64,000 nt of DNA. It comes from an uncultured Bacteroidales bacterium (GTDB lineage: Bacteria > Bacteroidota > Bacteroidia > Bacteroidales > UBA932). Positions 11,028 through 22,272 of the stretch are shown here, one piece after another. Positions within the stretch are counted from its first letter, which is position 1. Every line of letters begins with the position of its first letter. Where the stretch lies: NCBI GenBank assembly GCA_945868745.1, contig CAMBMK010000001.1, positions 1 to 64,000 of the forward strand. Reading direction: 5' to 3'. The position numbers and the translations under genes were made by a program. The notes under the pieces are model-generated. The model did no database searches and was not told where the DNA came from. It was given only the letters and a program-made list of their open reading frames with translations.

Positions 11028-11816
11028 ATGCGCATCACCATTATCCAGCCGGACATCGTCTGGGCAGACCCGGCTGCCAACAGAAAGAAGCTCAATGACC
11101 TGATTCTTCCATTGGAAGATACCGGCCTTGTAGTGCTTCCGGAAATGTTTTCCACGGGATTTGTGACGGAACCTGAAGGCACAGCGGAGCAGTCCGGAGA
11201 AAGCCTGCATTGGATGAAGGAGCTTTCAAAAAAAAAGGGATTTGCCATAGCGGGCAGTATTGCTGAAAAATCGGAAGAAAAATATTTCAACCGCTTTCAT
11301 TTTGTAATGCCGGACAGCACGGACACAACCTACGACAAGCACCATCTTTTCACCTACAGCGGAGAGCATCTGAAGTTTACCGGAGGACAGAAAAGGACGG
11401 TGGTGCAGTGGCAGGGCATGCGCTTCCTGCTTCAGATATGCTATGACCTGAGGTTCCCGGTTTTCTCCCGCAACACCATGCATGGCGGCATCCCGGAATA
11501 TGATGCCATAATATATGCAGCAAGCTGGCCTGAAAAACGCTCTGCCGCATGGAAGACCCTGCTGAAAGCAAGGGCCATTGAAAATCAATGCTTTGTAATA
11601 GGAGTCAACCGTGTAGGCAATGATCCGGGCAATGTCTATTCGGGCGATTCGGTCATCCTTGCCCCCGACGGCAGCACCATCGCCTGCGCCGAGCCTTACA
11701 GGGAATCCGTCATAAGCGGCGAACTCGATCCCGAGCTTCTGATGCGGATGAGGGAGGGTTTCCCGGTGCTTGAAGATGCCGACCGTTTCTCTCTGGAGAA
11801 AGGGAATATGCGCTAA
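11028..11816 (+). CDS. Nitrilase-superfamily omega-amidase (YafV-like)
   Basis: VVLPEMFSTGF, K in YDKHHLF, LLQICYDLRFPVF catalytic E-K-C. Confidence 0.87.
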   Translation: MRITIIQPDIVWADPAANRKKLNDLILPLEDTGLVVLPEMFSTGFVTEPEGTAEQSGESLHWMKELSKKKGFAIAGSIAEKSEEKYFNRFHFVMPDSTDTTYDKHHLFTYSGEHLKFTGGQKRTVVQWQGMRFLLQICYDLRFPVFSRNTMHGGIPEYDAIIYAASWPEKRSAAWKTLLKARAIENQCFVIGVNRVGNDPGNVYSGDSVILAPDGSTIACAEPYRESVISGELDPELLMRMREGFPVLEDADRFSLEKGNMR

Positions 11817-11838
11817 AACGATTTTTATCGGATTTTAT

Positions 11839-11869
11839 TTTGGTAGATTGAAATCCTTGTCTATATTTG
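11839..11869 (+). promoter_or_regulatory. Promoter of ilv/leu operon: TTTG-N19-TATATTTG
   Basis: TTTG at 11839-11842 and TATATTTG at 11862-11869 fit the Bacteroidetes sigma-ABfr consensus. Confidence 0.75.
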
Positions 11870-11897
11870 CCACCGGTTTCGAATTGAAAGCATAGTT

Positions 11898-11975
11898 ATG
11901 AATAGTTTGTTCATTATCGTCATTTCCATTAGCGTCCTCATTCTAAGAATGTTCGGACTGGGAAAGCGTGTATGA
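11898..11975 (+). CDS. Branched-chain amino-acid leader peptide MNSLFIIVISISVLILRMFGLGKRV
   Basis: 25 codons, of which 5 Ile, 3 Val, 4 Leu, between a consensus promoter and an intrinsic terminator upstream of ilvD. Confidence 0.85.
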   Translation: MNSLFIIVISISVLILRMFGLGKRV

Positions 11976-11998
11976 GCAGCTACAAGAACGTTAGCGTG

Positions 11999-12041
11999 AT
12001 TGCCTTTCTCAGCCAAAAAGAGAAAGGCAATTCTTGTTTTA
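11999..12041 (+). terminator. Attenuator (intrinsic terminator) of the ilv/leu operon
   Basis: Perfect 12-bp stem ATTGCCTTTCTC (11999-12010) / GAGAAAGGCAAT (12020-12031), 9-nt loop, followed by TCTTGTTTT. Confidence 0.85.
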
Positions 12042-12066
12042 TCTTAACAAATTGTAAGCAACTAAT

Positions 12067-13902
12067 ATGAAACATCAGTTACGCAGTTCAATCACGATGG
12101 AAGGCAGGAGGATGGCCGGTGCCAGGGCCCTGTGGAAAGCGGCGGGAATGACTCCGGAGCAGGCAGGACACCCTGTCATAGCCATAGTCAATTCCTTCAC
12201 GCAGTTTGTCCCGGGACATACTCACCTCCACGAAATCGGCCAGATTGTGAAAGATGAGATTGCTGCGGCAGGCTGCTATGCGGCCGAGTTCAATACAATT
12301 GCCGTGGATGACGGCATCGCCATGGGCCACGACGGGATGCTCTACTCCCTTCCTTCGAGGGACATCATCGCCGACAGCGTTGAATATATGGTCAATGCCC
12401 ACAAGGCCGATGCGATGATCTGCATCAGCAACTGCGACAAGATTACCCCGGGTATGCTTATGGCGGCAATGAGGCTCAATATCCCCGCTGTGTTCGTCTC
12501 CGGAGGCCCGATGGAAGCCGGTGTGCTCGGAAACGCAAGGCTCGACCTCATCGATGCAATGGTGAAGTCCGCCGACAGGACACTCTCCGACAAAGAGGTG
12601 GAAGAAATCGAGATGAATTCGTGCCCGGGATGCGGATGCTGCTCGGGTATGTTCACCGCCAATTCAATGAACTGTCTCACAGAGGCAATAGGTCTTTCGC
12701 TGCCCGGCAACGGCACAATCGTGGCTACCCACAAAAACAGGGTGGAACTGTTCAGGAAGGCCGCGGCCCTCATTGTGGAGAATGCCTGGAAATACTACCG
12801 CGACGGGGACGAAAGCGTACTTCCGCGCAGCATTGCCACCAGGACGGCATTCCTCAATGCGATGACACTCGACATCGCGATGGGAGGCTCGACCAACACG
12901 GTCCTTCACCTTCTCGCCGTGGCACACGAGGCCGGCACCGATTTCACGATGGACGACATCGATGCCCTTTCCAGAAGGGTCCCGTGCATCTGCAAGGTTG
13001 CCCCGAACACTGCAAAATACCATATCCAGGACGTGAACCGTGCAGGAGGGGTGGCCGCCATCATGAAGGAGCTCGCAAAGGGCGGACTTGTGGATACGGC
13101 CGCAAAAAGAGTTGACGGGATGACTCTCGGCGAAGAACTTGAGCGCTATTGCCAGGGAGGAGCCGGTTTCGGCGAAGAAGCCCTCAAAATATACCGCAGC
13201 GCACCTGCAGACAGGTTTTCCACCCGGATGGGCTCCCAGGAGACATATTATGACACCATGGACAATGACCGCGAAGGCGGCTGCATCAGGGATCTTCAGC
13301 ACGCCTACACCAAAGACGGCGGACTCGGCGTCCTCAAAGGCAACATCGCCCTGGACGGATGTGTCATCAAGACAGCCGGAGTGGATGAGTCGATATGGCA
13401 TTTCTCGGGCCCTGCAAAGGTATTCGATTCGCAGGAGGCAGCCTGTGAAGGCATTCTCGGAGGAAAGGTGGTGAGCGGCGATGTGGTCGTGATCACCTTC
13501 GAAGGCCCCAAGGGAGGTCCGGGCATGCAGGAGATGCTCTACCCTACCTCCTACATCAAGTCAATGCATCTCGGAAAGGAATGCGCCCTCATCACCGACG
13601 GAAGGTTCAGCGGAGGCACTTCGGGGCTGAGCATCGGACACATCTCCCCTGAAGCGGCCGCAGGAGGCAACATCGCCCTTGTACGCGACGGGGACATCAT
13701 CGATATCGACATTCCTTCAAGGTCCATCAGCGCAAGGCTCTCCGAAGAGGAACTGCAACGGCGCAGGGAGGAAGAAGAGGCGAAAGGAAAGAAAGCCTTC
13801 AGGCCGCCGCACAGGCACAGGGAGGTCAGCAAGAGCCTCAAGGCATATGCAGCCGCGGTGAGCTCCGCCGACAAGGGAGCGGTAAGGATTGTGGAAGACT
13901 GA
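12067..13902 (+). CDS. ilvD: Dihydroxy-acid dehydratase
   Basis: [63 protein letters not shown]. Confidence 0.97.
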   Translation: MKHQLRSSITMEGRRMAGARALWKAAGMTPEQAGHPVIAIVNSFTQFVPGHTHLHEIGQIVKDEIAAAGCYAAEFNTIAVDDGIAMGHDGMLYSLPSRDIIADSVEYMVNAHKADAMICISNCDKITPGMLMAAMRLNIPAVFVSGGPMEAGVLGNARLDLIDAMVKSADRTLSDKEVEEIEMNSCPGCGCCSGMFTANSMNCLTEAIGLSLPGNGTIVATHKNRVELFRKAAALIVENAWKYYRDGDESVLPRSIATRTAFLNAMTLDIAMGGSTNTVLHLLAVAHEAGTDFTMDDIDALSRRVPCICKVAPNTAKYHIQDVNRAGGVAAIMKELAKGGLVDTAAKRVDGMTLGEELERYCQGGAGFGEEALKIYRSAPADRFSTRMGSQETYYDTMDNDREGGCIRDLQHAYTKDGGLGVLKGNIALDGCVIKTAGVDESIWHFSGPAKVFDSQEAACEGILGGKVVSGDVVVITFEGPKGGPGMQEMLYPTSYIKSMHLGKECALITDGRFSGGTSGLSIGHISPEAAAGGNIALVRDGDIIDIDIPSRSISARLSEEELQRRREEEEAKGKKAFRPPHRHREVSKSLKAYAAAVSSADKGAVRIVED

Positions 13903-13929
13903 CGAATTCTATTCAGACGAACTATACAA

Positions 13930-15660
13930 ATGGAACAGAACAATTTGATAACAGGGGCTGAAGCCCTCCTGAAAGCGCTGGTGGACGAGGGTGTTGACAC
14001 CATCTTCGGCTACCCCGGAGGACAGATAATGCCGGTTTACGACAAGCTGTACTACTATGGGGACCGGCTCCGCCACATTCTTGTCCGCCATGAGCAGGGT
14101 GCCATCCACGCCGCCCAGGGTTATGCCAGGGCAAACGGCAGGACAGGCGTCGTGATGGTGACCTCCGGCCCGGGTGCGACCAATGTGGTGACAGGCATAG
14201 CCGATGCGATGGCGGATTCGACTCCGGTTGTCGTCCTCACGGGGCAGGTCAGCGTGGCCGCCCTGGGGACCGACGCCTTCCAGGAAGCCGATGTCATCGG
14301 AATCACAAGTGCAATCACCAAGTGGAACCACCAGATCAGGCACGCCGACGAGATTGCCGAATCTGTTGCGAAGGCTTTCTACATTGCGGGAAACGGCCGT
14401 CCGGGCCCGGTGCTCCTTGACATCACCAAGGATGCGCAGAACGAGCTCGTGGAATACAGCTACCGCCACTGCACCGGCATCAGGACCTACAACCCCTACC
14501 CCGAGCCGTCCGATGCGGATATCGAACGCGCAGTTGAACTGATCGATTCGGCACAAAGGCCTTTCGTCGTGTTCGGACAGGGCATCACCATCAGCCACGC
14601 CGAAAAGGAACTCGCCGCCTTCCTCACAAAGGGCGACATCCCGGCAGGAGCGACGATGCTCGGCCTCAGCGCCCTTCCTTCGGATTTCCCCCTCTACGAA
14701 GGAATGATCGGGATGCACGGCAACATTGCCCCGAATGTCAAGACAAACGAATGTGACGTGCTCATTGCCGTGGGAATGAGATTCGACGACAGGGTGACCG
14801 GAAAGGTCTCCGAATATGCGCGCCAGGCGAAAATCATCCACATCGACATCGACAAGTGCGAAATCGGGAAGATAATCCAGCCGGAAGTCGGCATCTGCGG
14901 AGATGCACGGGAGGTCCTCACAAGGATCACGGCGAAAATGCGCAAAGCCAGCCACAGGGAATGGATCGGGAGCTTCGATGAATGCAGACAGGCGGAACAG
15001 CAGCTTGTCATTGAGCCGGAGCTCAGGCCGGACGGAGGCCACATAAGGATGGGCGAAGTCGTGGACATGGTCGCAAAAGTGACCGGCAACAAGGCCATTG
15101 TCATCACGGACGTGGGACAGAACCAGCTCATTGCCGCCCGCTACTCACGCTACTCCGGCCAGGGACGCAGCTTCATCACCTCGGGAGGTCTCGGCACAAT
15201 GGGATTCGGCATTCCGGCCGCCATCGGAGCCAAGACAGCCTGCCCGGACCGCCCGGTATGCCTGTTCGTGGGAGACGGCGGCACCCAGATGACAATCCAG
15301 GAGTTCGGCACGGTAATGCAGGAAGGCACCGGAGTCAAGATGGTGATCCTCAACAACAACTGGCTCGGCAACGTCCGCCAGTGGCAGGAGCTGTTCTTCG
15401 GCGGAAGATATTCCCAGACAAGGATGCTCAACCCCGACTACATGGGCATCTGCCGGGCCTACGGCATCGATAGTGCGGTAGTTGAAAAGAGGGAGGACCT
15501 CGAAAACGCCGTCAGGACAATGTTTGAAGACAATGACAGGCCTTACCTCCTTGATGTCCATGTACTTGAAGAAGGCAATGTGATGCCGATGGTCCCTCCG
15601 GGAAAAGGCATCAGCGAGATAATGATTAACGAAAAAGAATGGTACAAGAAAAATGGCTGA
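13930..15660 (+). CDS. ilvB: Acetolactate synthase large subunit
   Basis: FGYPGGQIMPVYDKL, HEQGAIHAAQGYARANGRTGVVMVTSGPGATN, GDGGTQMTIQEF. Confidence 0.97.
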   Translation: MEQNNLITGAEALLKALVDEGVDTIFGYPGGQIMPVYDKLYYYGDRLRHILVRHEQGAIHAAQGYARANGRTGVVMVTSGPGATNVVTGIADAMADSTPVVVLTGQVSVAALGTDAFQEADVIGITSAITKWNHQIRHADEIAESVAKAFYIAGNGRPGPVLLDITKDAQNELVEYSYRHCTGIRTYNPYPEPSDADIERAVELIDSAQRPFVVFGQGITISHAEKELAAFLTKGDIPAGATMLGLSALPSDFPLYEGMIGMHGNIAPNVKTNECDVLIAVGMRFDDRVTGKVSEYARQAKIIHIDIDKCEIGKIIQPEVGICGDAREVLTRITAKMRKASHREWIGSFDECRQAEQQLVIEPELRPDGGHIRMGEVVDMVAKVTGNKAIVITDVGQNQLIAARYSRYSGQGRSFITSGGLGTMGFGIPAAIGAKTACPDRPVCLFVGDGGTQMTIQEFGTVMQEGTGVKMVILNNNWLGNVRQWQELFFGGRYSQTRMLNPDYMGICRAYGIDSAVVEKREDLENAVRTMFEDNDRPYLLDVHVLEEGNVMPMVPPGKGISEIMINEKEWYKKNG

Positions 15661-16165
15661 TTCCATAAAGACATACACCGTAGTGATTTATACGGAGAAT
15701 TCCATCGGACTCCTTTCCCAGATCGCCAATGTTTTCACAAGGCGCAACCTCAACATCCTGAGCCTCAGCGCAGGAGAGTCCGCCGAAGAAGGCAGCTACC
15801 ATATCACGGTGGTGACGGACGGCACTGAAAGGAACGTAAGGGGCGCCGCACTTCTCGTGGAAAAGAGGGTGGATGTCATCCGGGTTGACTACTACACGGA
15901 CAGCGAGATTGTCTATAAGGAACTCGCTATGTACAAGGTTCCCACAAAGAGCCTGCTGGAAAGCGGAAGCATGGAAAAGCTCCTGTCGGGGCACCAGGCG
16001 AAGATTGTGGACATCAACAAGAAATTCACGGTAATACAGAAAACCGGTACTGCCGAAGACACATCGGCGCTTCTGGAAGACCTCAAGGACTACGGAATCT
16101 GTGAATTCATACGCTCGGGCCGCATCGCCGTTTCAAAGCAGTGGAATGCCGAAGAGGCAGAGTAA
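15653..16165 (+). CDS. ilvN: Acetolactate synthase small subunit
   Basis: ACT domain YTENSIGLLSQIANVFTRRNLNILSLSAGES; overlaps ilvB by 8 nt. Confidence 0.93.
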   Translation: MADSIKTYTVVIYTENSIGLLSQIANVFTRRNLNILSLSAGESAEEGSYHITVVTDGTERNVRGAALLVEKRVDVIRVDYYTDSEIVYKELAMYKVPTKSLLESGSMEKLLSGHQAKIVDINKKFTVIQKTGTAEDTSALLEDLKDYGICEFIRSGRIAVSKQWNAEEAE

Positions 16166-16207
16166 AAAAAGATAACAAAGAGTAAAAAATCATAAAAAAT
16201 CAACATT

Positions 16208-17251
16208 ATGGCAACAATCAATTTCGGCGGAGTTGACGAGCATGTGGTCACCCGCGAAGAGTTTACCCTCGAACACGCACGCGAAGTGCTCAAAGACGAA
16301 GTTATCGCAATCATCGGATACGGCATCCAGGGCCCCGGACAGAGCATGAATCTCCGTGACAACGGCTTCAAGGTCATCGTGGGACAGCGCAAGGGCAAAT
16401 CCTATGACAAGGCTGTAGCTGACGGATGGGTGCCGGGAGAGACACTCTTCGAAATTGAAGAGGCCTGCGAGAAGGCTACCGTCATCGAGTTCCTCGTGTC
16501 CGATGCGGCACAGATCGCGCAGTGGCCTGCAGTCAAGAAGCACCTCACCCCGGGCAAGGCCCTCTATTTCTCACACGGATTCGGCATCACCTACTCCGAC
16601 CGCACAGGCATCGTTCCTCCTAAGGATGTGGATGTCATCATGGTAGCTCCGAAGGGCTCCGGCACATCCCTGCGCCGTCTCTTCCTCCAGGGCCGCGGCA
16701 TCAATTCCTCATTTGCAGTATATCAGGATGCAACCGGACGCGCCCTCGAGAGGACTCTCGCCCTCGGCATCGGCGTAGGCTCGGGCTATCTGTTCGAGAC
16801 CGATTTCAAACGCGAGGTCTATTCTGACCTCACCGGCGAGCGCGGTACCCTTATGGGAGCCATCCAGGGCATCCTTCTCGCGCAGTACGAGACCCTCCGC
16901 GAGCACGGACACACCCCGTCCGAGGCCTTCAACGAGACCGTGGAGGAGCTTACCCAGAGCCTTATGCCTCTCTTTGCCGAAAAGGGTATGGACTGGATGT
17001 ACGCCAACTGCTCCACAACTGCCCAGAGAGGCGCCCTCGACTGGATGGGACCTTTCCACGATGCCACAAAACCGGTATTCGAGAAGCTCTACCAGAGCGT
17101 TGCAAGCGGCAACGAGGCACAGATTTCCATCGACTCCAACTCAAAGCCGGACTATCGCGAAGGCCTTGAAAAAGAGCTCAAGGCGCTGCGTGAAAGCGAG
17201 CTTTGGAGAACAGGTGCAGTAGTAAGGCAGCTCCGCCCGGAAAACGACTAG
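16208..17251 (+). CDS. ilvC: Ketol-acid reductoisomerase
   Basis: IGYGIQGPGQSMNLRDNGFKVIVGQRKG; APKGSGTSLRR. Confidence 0.97.
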   Translation: MATINFGGVDEHVVTREEFTLEHAREVLKDEVIAIIGYGIQGPGQSMNLRDNGFKVIVGQRKGKSYDKAVADGWVPGETLFEIEEACEKATVIEFLVSDAAQIAQWPAVKKHLTPGKALYFSHGFGITYSDRTGIVPPKDVDVIMVAPKGSGTSLRRLFLQGRGINSSFAVYQDATGRALERTLALGIGVGSGYLFETDFKREVYSDLTGERGTLMGAIQGILLAQYETLREHGHTPSEAFNETVEELTQSLMPLFAEKGMDWMYANCSTTAQRGALDWMGPFHDATKPVFEKLYQSVASGNEAQISIDSNSKPDYREGLEKELKALRESELWRTGAVVRQLRPEND

Positions 17252-17254
17252 CAA

Positions 17255-18754
17255 ATGGACAGAAACAGAGTATATATCTTTGACACTACCCTGAGGGACG
17301 GTGAACAGGTGCCGGGATGCCAGCTCAACACCGTTGAGAAAATCCAGGTTGCCAAGGCGCTGGAAGCCCTCGGGGTGGATGTGATTGAAGCGGGATTCCC
17401 GGTTTCGAGCCCCGGCGACTTCAACTCCGTGCGTGAAATCTCCAAGGCTGTCACCTGGCCGACAATATGTGCCCTGACAAGGGCCGTCGAAAAGGATATC
17501 GATGTGGCCGCGGATGCTCTCAAGTATGCAAAGCACGGCCGTATCCACACCGGCATCGGCACGTCCGACTACCATATCCGCTACAAGTTCAACTCCACAA
17601 GGGAGGAGATCCTCGAGCGTGCGGTGAAGGCCGTGAAATACGCCAGGAAGTATGTCGATGACGTGGAGTTCTACGCGGAGGATGCCGGAAGGACCGACAA
17701 CGAGTATCTCGCAAGGGTGGTGGAAGCCGTCATCAAGGCCGGAGCCACGGTGGTGAATATCCCCGACACCACAGGCTACTGCCTTCCGGAGGAATTCGGA
17801 GCCAAGATCAAATACCTCATGGAGCATGTGGACGGCATCGACAACGCCATCATTTCCACTCACTGCCACAATGACCTCGGAATGGCGACAGCCAACACGA
17901 TGGCGGGCCTTCTGAACGGTGCGAGACAGGCTGAGGTGACAATCAACGGCGTGGGTGAAAGGGCCGGCAACACCTCCCTCGAAGAGGTCGCGATGATATT
18001 GAAATCACACAACGAGATTCCGCTCAAGACCAACATCAACACCACCAGGATCTATCCTACGAGCAGGATGGTGTCCAACCTGATGAACATGCCGGTGCAG
18101 CCCAACAAGGCAATTGTCGGCAAAAACGCATTCGCACACTCTTCAGGCATCCATCAGGACGGAGTGCTGAAAAACGCGCAGACCTACGAAATCATCGACC
18201 CGAAGGACATCGGTCTTGACGAGAACTCCATCGTGCTCACGGCCCGCAGCGGACATGCGGCCCTCAAATACAGGCTCGAAGTGCTCGGAGTCAAGCTTTC
18301 CGACGAAAAGCTTGACAAGGTATACCAGGATTTCCTCAGGCTCGCCGACAAGAAAAAGGAAATCAGCGACGAGGACATACTCATGCTCGCCGGAGCCGAC
18401 AGGACACACGACCACCACGTCAAGGTGGACTGGCTGCAGGCCACAAGCGGCATCGGGATGAAGCCGGTCGCAAGCATCGGACTTGACATAAGCGGCGAGA
18501 AATTCGAGGCGGCGGCTACCGGAAACGGCCCTGTGGACGCGGCAATCAAGGCTGTCAGACAGATCATCAAGCGCCCTGTCACCCTCACGGAATTTACCAT
18601 CCAGGGTGTAAGCAAGGGTTCTGACGACACCTGCAAGGTCCATGTACAGGTGGAATCCGAGGGAAGGTCCTACTACGGATTCGGCATCAACACCGATATT
18701 GTCACAGCCTCTATCGAGTCATATCTCGATGCCATCAACAAAATTAGGAACTGA
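17255..18754 (+). CDS. leuA: 2-isopropylmalate synthase
   Basis: [66 protein letters not shown]. Confidence 0.95.
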   Translation: MDRNRVYIFDTTLRDGEQVPGCQLNTVEKIQVAKALEALGVDVIEAGFPVSSPGDFNSVREISKAVTWPTICALTRAVEKDIDVAADALKYAKHGRIHTGIGTSDYHIRYKFNSTREEILERAVKAVKYARKYVDDVEFYAEDAGRTDNEYLARVVEAVIKAGATVVNIPDTTGYCLPEEFGAKIKYLMEHVDGIDNAIISTHCHNDLGMATANTMAGLLNGARQAEVTINGVGERAGNTSLEEVAMILKSHNEIPLKTNINTTRIYPTSRMVSNLMNMPVQPNKAIVGKNAFAHSSGIHQDGVLKNAQTYEIIDPKDIGLDENSIVLTARSGHAALKYRLEVLGVKLSDEKLDKVYQDFLRLADKKKEISDEDILMLAGADRTHDHHVKVDWLQATSGIGMKPVASIGLDISGEKFEAAATGNGPVDAAIKAVRQIIKRPVTLTEFTIQGVSKGSDDTCKVHVQVESEGRSYYGFGINTDIVTASIESYLDAINKIRN

Positions 18755-18764
18755 CTGATACAAA

Positions 18765-20135
18765 ATGAATACGCTATTTGACAAAATATGGGACAGCCAC
18801 GTCGTCAACCGGATTGAGGACGGACCGGTCCAGCTCTATATCGACAGGCTCTATTGCCACGAGGTCACAAGCCCGCAGGCCTTTGACGGACTGCGCGAAA
18901 GGGGCATAAAATGTCTGCGCCCGGAGAAAATCTTCTGTATGCCGGACCACAACACACCTACCCACGACCAGGACAAGCCGATTGAGGACCCGGTGGGCAG
19001 GAAACAGGTGGATGCACTCACACGCAACACCGCCGAATTCGGGCTCACCCATTTCCCGATGATGGACCGCCGCAACGGAATCATCCACGTGGTAGGTCCA
19101 GAGAGAGGGCTTTCCCTCCCGGGAATGACAATTGTCTGCGGGGACTCCCACACTTCCACCCACGGGGCCGTCGGTGCGGTTGCATTCGGCATCGGCACAA
19201 GCGAGGTGGAGATGGTGATGGCATCGCAGTGTATCCTCCAGCAGAAGCCGAAGTCGATGAGAATCAGCATTGAAGGCAAGCTTGGGAAAGGAGTGACCGC
19301 AAAGGATGTCGCCCTCTACATCATGAAGATGATCACCACCTCCGGAGGCACCGGCTATTTCATCGAATATGCCGGCCAGGTCATCAGGGACATGTCAATG
19401 GAGGGAAGGATGACCCTTTGCAACCTTTCCATCGAAATGGGTGCCCGCGGAGGATTCATAGCTCCGGACGAGACCACCTTCAACTATCTCAAGGGACGCG
19501 AATATGCCCCGAAGGGAGAGGAATGGGACAGGGCCGTGGAGTATTGGAAAACCCTGCGCAGCGGTGACGATGCCGTGTTTGACCGCGAAATCACCTACCG
19601 GGGCGAAGACATCGAGCCTATGATAACCTACGGCACCAACCCCGGAATGGGCATGGCCATAACCGGAAGCATTCCTGAAGGATGCCCGCAGAAAGCCCTT
19701 GACTATATGGGATTTGAAGAGGGGCAAAAACTCCTCGGACACAAGGTTGACTATGTATTTCTCGGAGCCTGCACCAACGGCAGGATCGAGGATTTCCGCG
19801 CATTCGCATCCATTGCCCGCGGCCGCCACAAGGCAGAAAATGTCACTGCCTGGCTTGTTCCGGGGTCATGGATGGTAAAGCAGCAGATTGAAGATGAGGG
19901 CCTTGACAAAGTCCTTGCGGAAGCCGGCTTTGAAATCCGCCAGCCGGGATGCTCCGCCTGCCTTGCGATGAACGATGACAAGATTCCTGCAGGAAAATAC
20001 AGCGTATCGACCAGCAACCGCAATTTTGAGGGCCGCCAGGGACCGGGCTCAAGGACCATGCTCGCATCTCCGCTCACAGCGGCGGCGGCAGCCGTGACAG
20101 GCGTGGTTACAGACCCGAGAACATTAATGGACTGA
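18765..20135 (+). CDS. leuC: 3-isopropylmalate dehydratase large subunit
   Basis: [56 protein letters not shown]. Confidence 0.97.
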   Translation: MNTLFDKIWDSHVVNRIEDGPVQLYIDRLYCHEVTSPQAFDGLRERGIKCLRPEKIFCMPDHNTPTHDQDKPIEDPVGRKQVDALTRNTAEFGLTHFPMMDRRNGIIHVVGPERGLSLPGMTIVCGDSHTSTHGAVGAVAFGIGTSEVEMVMASQCILQQKPKSMRISIEGKLGKGVTAKDVALYIMKMITTSGGTGYFIEYAGQVIRDMSMEGRMTLCNLSIEMGARGGFIAPDETTFNYLKGREYAPKGEEWDRAVEYWKTLRSGDDAVFDREITYRGEDIEPMITYGTNPGMGMAITGSIPEGCPQKALDYMGFEEGQKLLGHKVDYVFLGACTNGRIEDFRAFASIARGRHKAENVTAWLVPGSWMVKQQIEDEGLDKVLAEAGFEIRQPGCSACLAMNDDKIPAGKYSVSTSNRNFEGRQGPGSRTMLASPLTAAAAAVTGVVTDPRTLMD

Positions 20136-20140
20136 ATGTT

Positions 20141-20737
20141 ATGAAACAGAAATTCGACATAATTGAGAGCAGCTGCATTCCTCTTCCGCTTGAGAATGTG
20201 GACACTGACCAGATAATACCGGCGCGTTTCCTGAAGGCCACGACAAAAGACGAGAAGTTCTTCGGGGACAATCTGTTCTGCGACTGGAGATACAATCCGG
20301 ACGGGAGCCCGAAGGATTTTGTGATGAACGACCCTTCCTACAGCGGATGCATCCTTGTGGCAGGCAGGAATTTCGGCAGCGGTTCCAGCCGCGAGCACGC
20401 AGCCTGGGCGATTGCCGGAGCGGGATTCAAAGTGGTGATTTCCAGCTTCTTCGCCGATATCCACAAAAACAATGAGCTCAACAATTTCGTGCTTCCCGTG
20501 ACCGTTTCGGAAGGTTTTCTCGCAGAGTTGTTTGCATCAATCGACGCCGACCACGGCACAAGGGTGCGCGTGGACGTGCCCAACCAGACCGTGACCAACC
20601 TCGCCACCGGTTCTTCGGAGCATTTCGAGCTCAATGCATACAAAAAATACTGTCTGATGAATGCACTCGACGACATTGACTACCTTCTCGGGACAAAAGA
20701 CAGGATTGAGGAGTACGAGAACAGCCGCAGGATATGA
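20141..20737 (+). CDS. leuD: 3-isopropylmalate dehydratase small subunit
   Basis: NVDTDQIIPARFLK; AGRNFGSGSSREHAAWAI. Confidence 0.96.
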   Translation: MKQKFDIIESSCIPLPLENVDTDQIIPARFLKATTKDEKFFGDNLFCDWRYNPDGSPKDFVMNDPSYSGCILVAGRNFGSGSSREHAAWAIAGAGFKVVISSFFADIHKNNELNNFVLPVTVSEGFLAELFASIDADHGTRVRVDVPNQTVTNLATGSSEHFELNAYKKYCLMNALDDIDYLLGTKDRIEEYENSRRI

Positions 20738-22272
20738 TAGAAATACTTGACACAACGCTCAGGGACGGCGAGCAGACCGCAGGAGTCTCGTTCAATGCAG
20801 GCGAAAAGCTTGCCATTGCACGGCTGCTTCTCGAGGAGCTCAAGGTTGACCGCATCGAGGTGTGCTCCGCAAGGGTATCGGAGGGTGAGCGCACCGCCCT
20901 GTCAAGAATCTGTGCCTGGGCCTCCGCGTGCGGCCATCTGGACAGGGTGGAGGCACTCGGTTTCGTGGATGACGGCAGGTCCGTGGACTGGATTGCAGGC
21001 TGCGGCGGCACTGTGCTGAACCTCCTCACGAAGGGTTCCCTCAAGCATGTGACAGGCCAGCTGCGCAAGACTCCGCAGGAGCACCTGGACGACATCAGGC
21101 GCAATATCGACATCGCCGTCAGAAAAGGGATGGGCGTCAATGTCTATCTTGAGGACTGGTCCAACGGGATGCTCAACTCGGAAGACTATGTGTATTTTCT
21201 GATGGACGGACTCAAGGACACTCCCGTCAGAAGATACATGCTTCCCGACACCCTCGGGGTGCTGAGCCCGGACGAGACCTTCGCCCTGATCAGCAAGATG
21301 ACGTCGCGCTACCCTGACCGGCATTTCGACTTTCACGCCCACAACGACTATGACCTCGCCACTGCCAATACCCTCGCGGCACTGAAAGCCGGTGTGCAGG
21401 GCGTGCACGCAACGGTGAACGGACTGGGAGAAAGGGCCGGCAACGTCTCTATGGCCGGGGTAATCGGTGTTCTCAACGACCATCTCCATCTGCCTAACCC
21501 GCTGGACGAGAGCAAGCTCATCCACGTCTGCAAATATGTGGAAAGCATCTCAGGCGTGCGCATTGCCCCCAATTCCCCTATCGTCGGGGACTCGGTATTC
21601 ACCCAGACCAGCGGTGTCCACGCCGACGGCGACCGCAAGGGCGACCTCTACCAGAATGCCCTGCTCCCGGAGAGATTCGGCCGCAGACGCACATATGCGC
21701 TCGGCAAGACAAGCGGCAAGGCCAACATAATGAAAAACCTCGAAAGCCTCGGCATCAGCCTCACCACCGAGCAGATGAAGAAGGTCACGAGCCGTGTCGT
21801 GGAACTCGGCGACAAGAAGGAGACCATGACCACTGAGGACCTTCCGTTCATCGTGGCAGACGTGCTCAGGGGTGACGACAGTGCCGTAGAGGAGAATATC
21901 CGCATTGTCAACTACAGCCTTATGCTTGCGCGCGGAATGCATCCTGTGGCAAGCCTGCGCATCGAAATCCACGGCGACGAGTACGAGGACACCGAACGCG
22001 GAGACGGACAGTACGATGCGTTCATGAAGGCCCTGTGGAAGATCTACGACAAGCTCGGCAAGGCCCACCCGAAGCTGACCGACTATTCGGTGAGCATCCC
22101 TCCGGGAGGAAAGACCGACGCACTTGTGGAGACCACCATCGAATGGGATTTCGGGGGACACAGCTTCAAGACCCGCGGAGTCGATTCGGACCAGACGGAA
22201 GCCGCCATCAAGGCCACCTTCAAAATGCTCAACATCATTGAAAATTCTGAAATCAAAACTTACACGGTATGA
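20734..22272 (+). CDS. Second isopropylmalate/citramalate synthase-family enzyme (candidate citramalate synthase)
   Basis: [75 protein letters not shown]; regulatory C-terminal domain; ATGA overlaps on both sides. Confidence 0.85.
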   Translation: MIEILDTTLRDGEQTAGVSFNAGEKLAIARLLLEELKVDRIEVCSARVSEGERTALSRICAWASACGHLDRVEALGFVDDGRSVDWIAGCGGTVLNLLTKGSLKHVTGQLRKTPQEHLDDIRRNIDIAVRKGMGVNVYLEDWSNGMLNSEDYVYFLMDGLKDTPVRRYMLPDTLGVLSPDETFALISKMTSRYPDRHFDFHAHNDYDLATANTLAALKAGVQGVHATVNGLGERAGNVSMAGVIGVLNDHLHLPNPLDESKLIHVCKYVESISGVRIAPNSPIVGDSVFTQTSGVHADGDRKGDLYQNALLPERFGRRRTYALGKTSGKANIMKNLESLGISLTTEQMKKVTSRVVELGDKKETMTTEDLPFIVADVLRGDDSAVEENIRIVNYSLMLARGMHPVASLRIEIHGDEYEDTERGDGQYDAFMKALWKIYDKLGKAHPKLTDYSVSIPPGGKTDALVETTIEWDFGGHSFKTRGVDSDQTEAAIKATFKMLNIIENSEIKTYTV

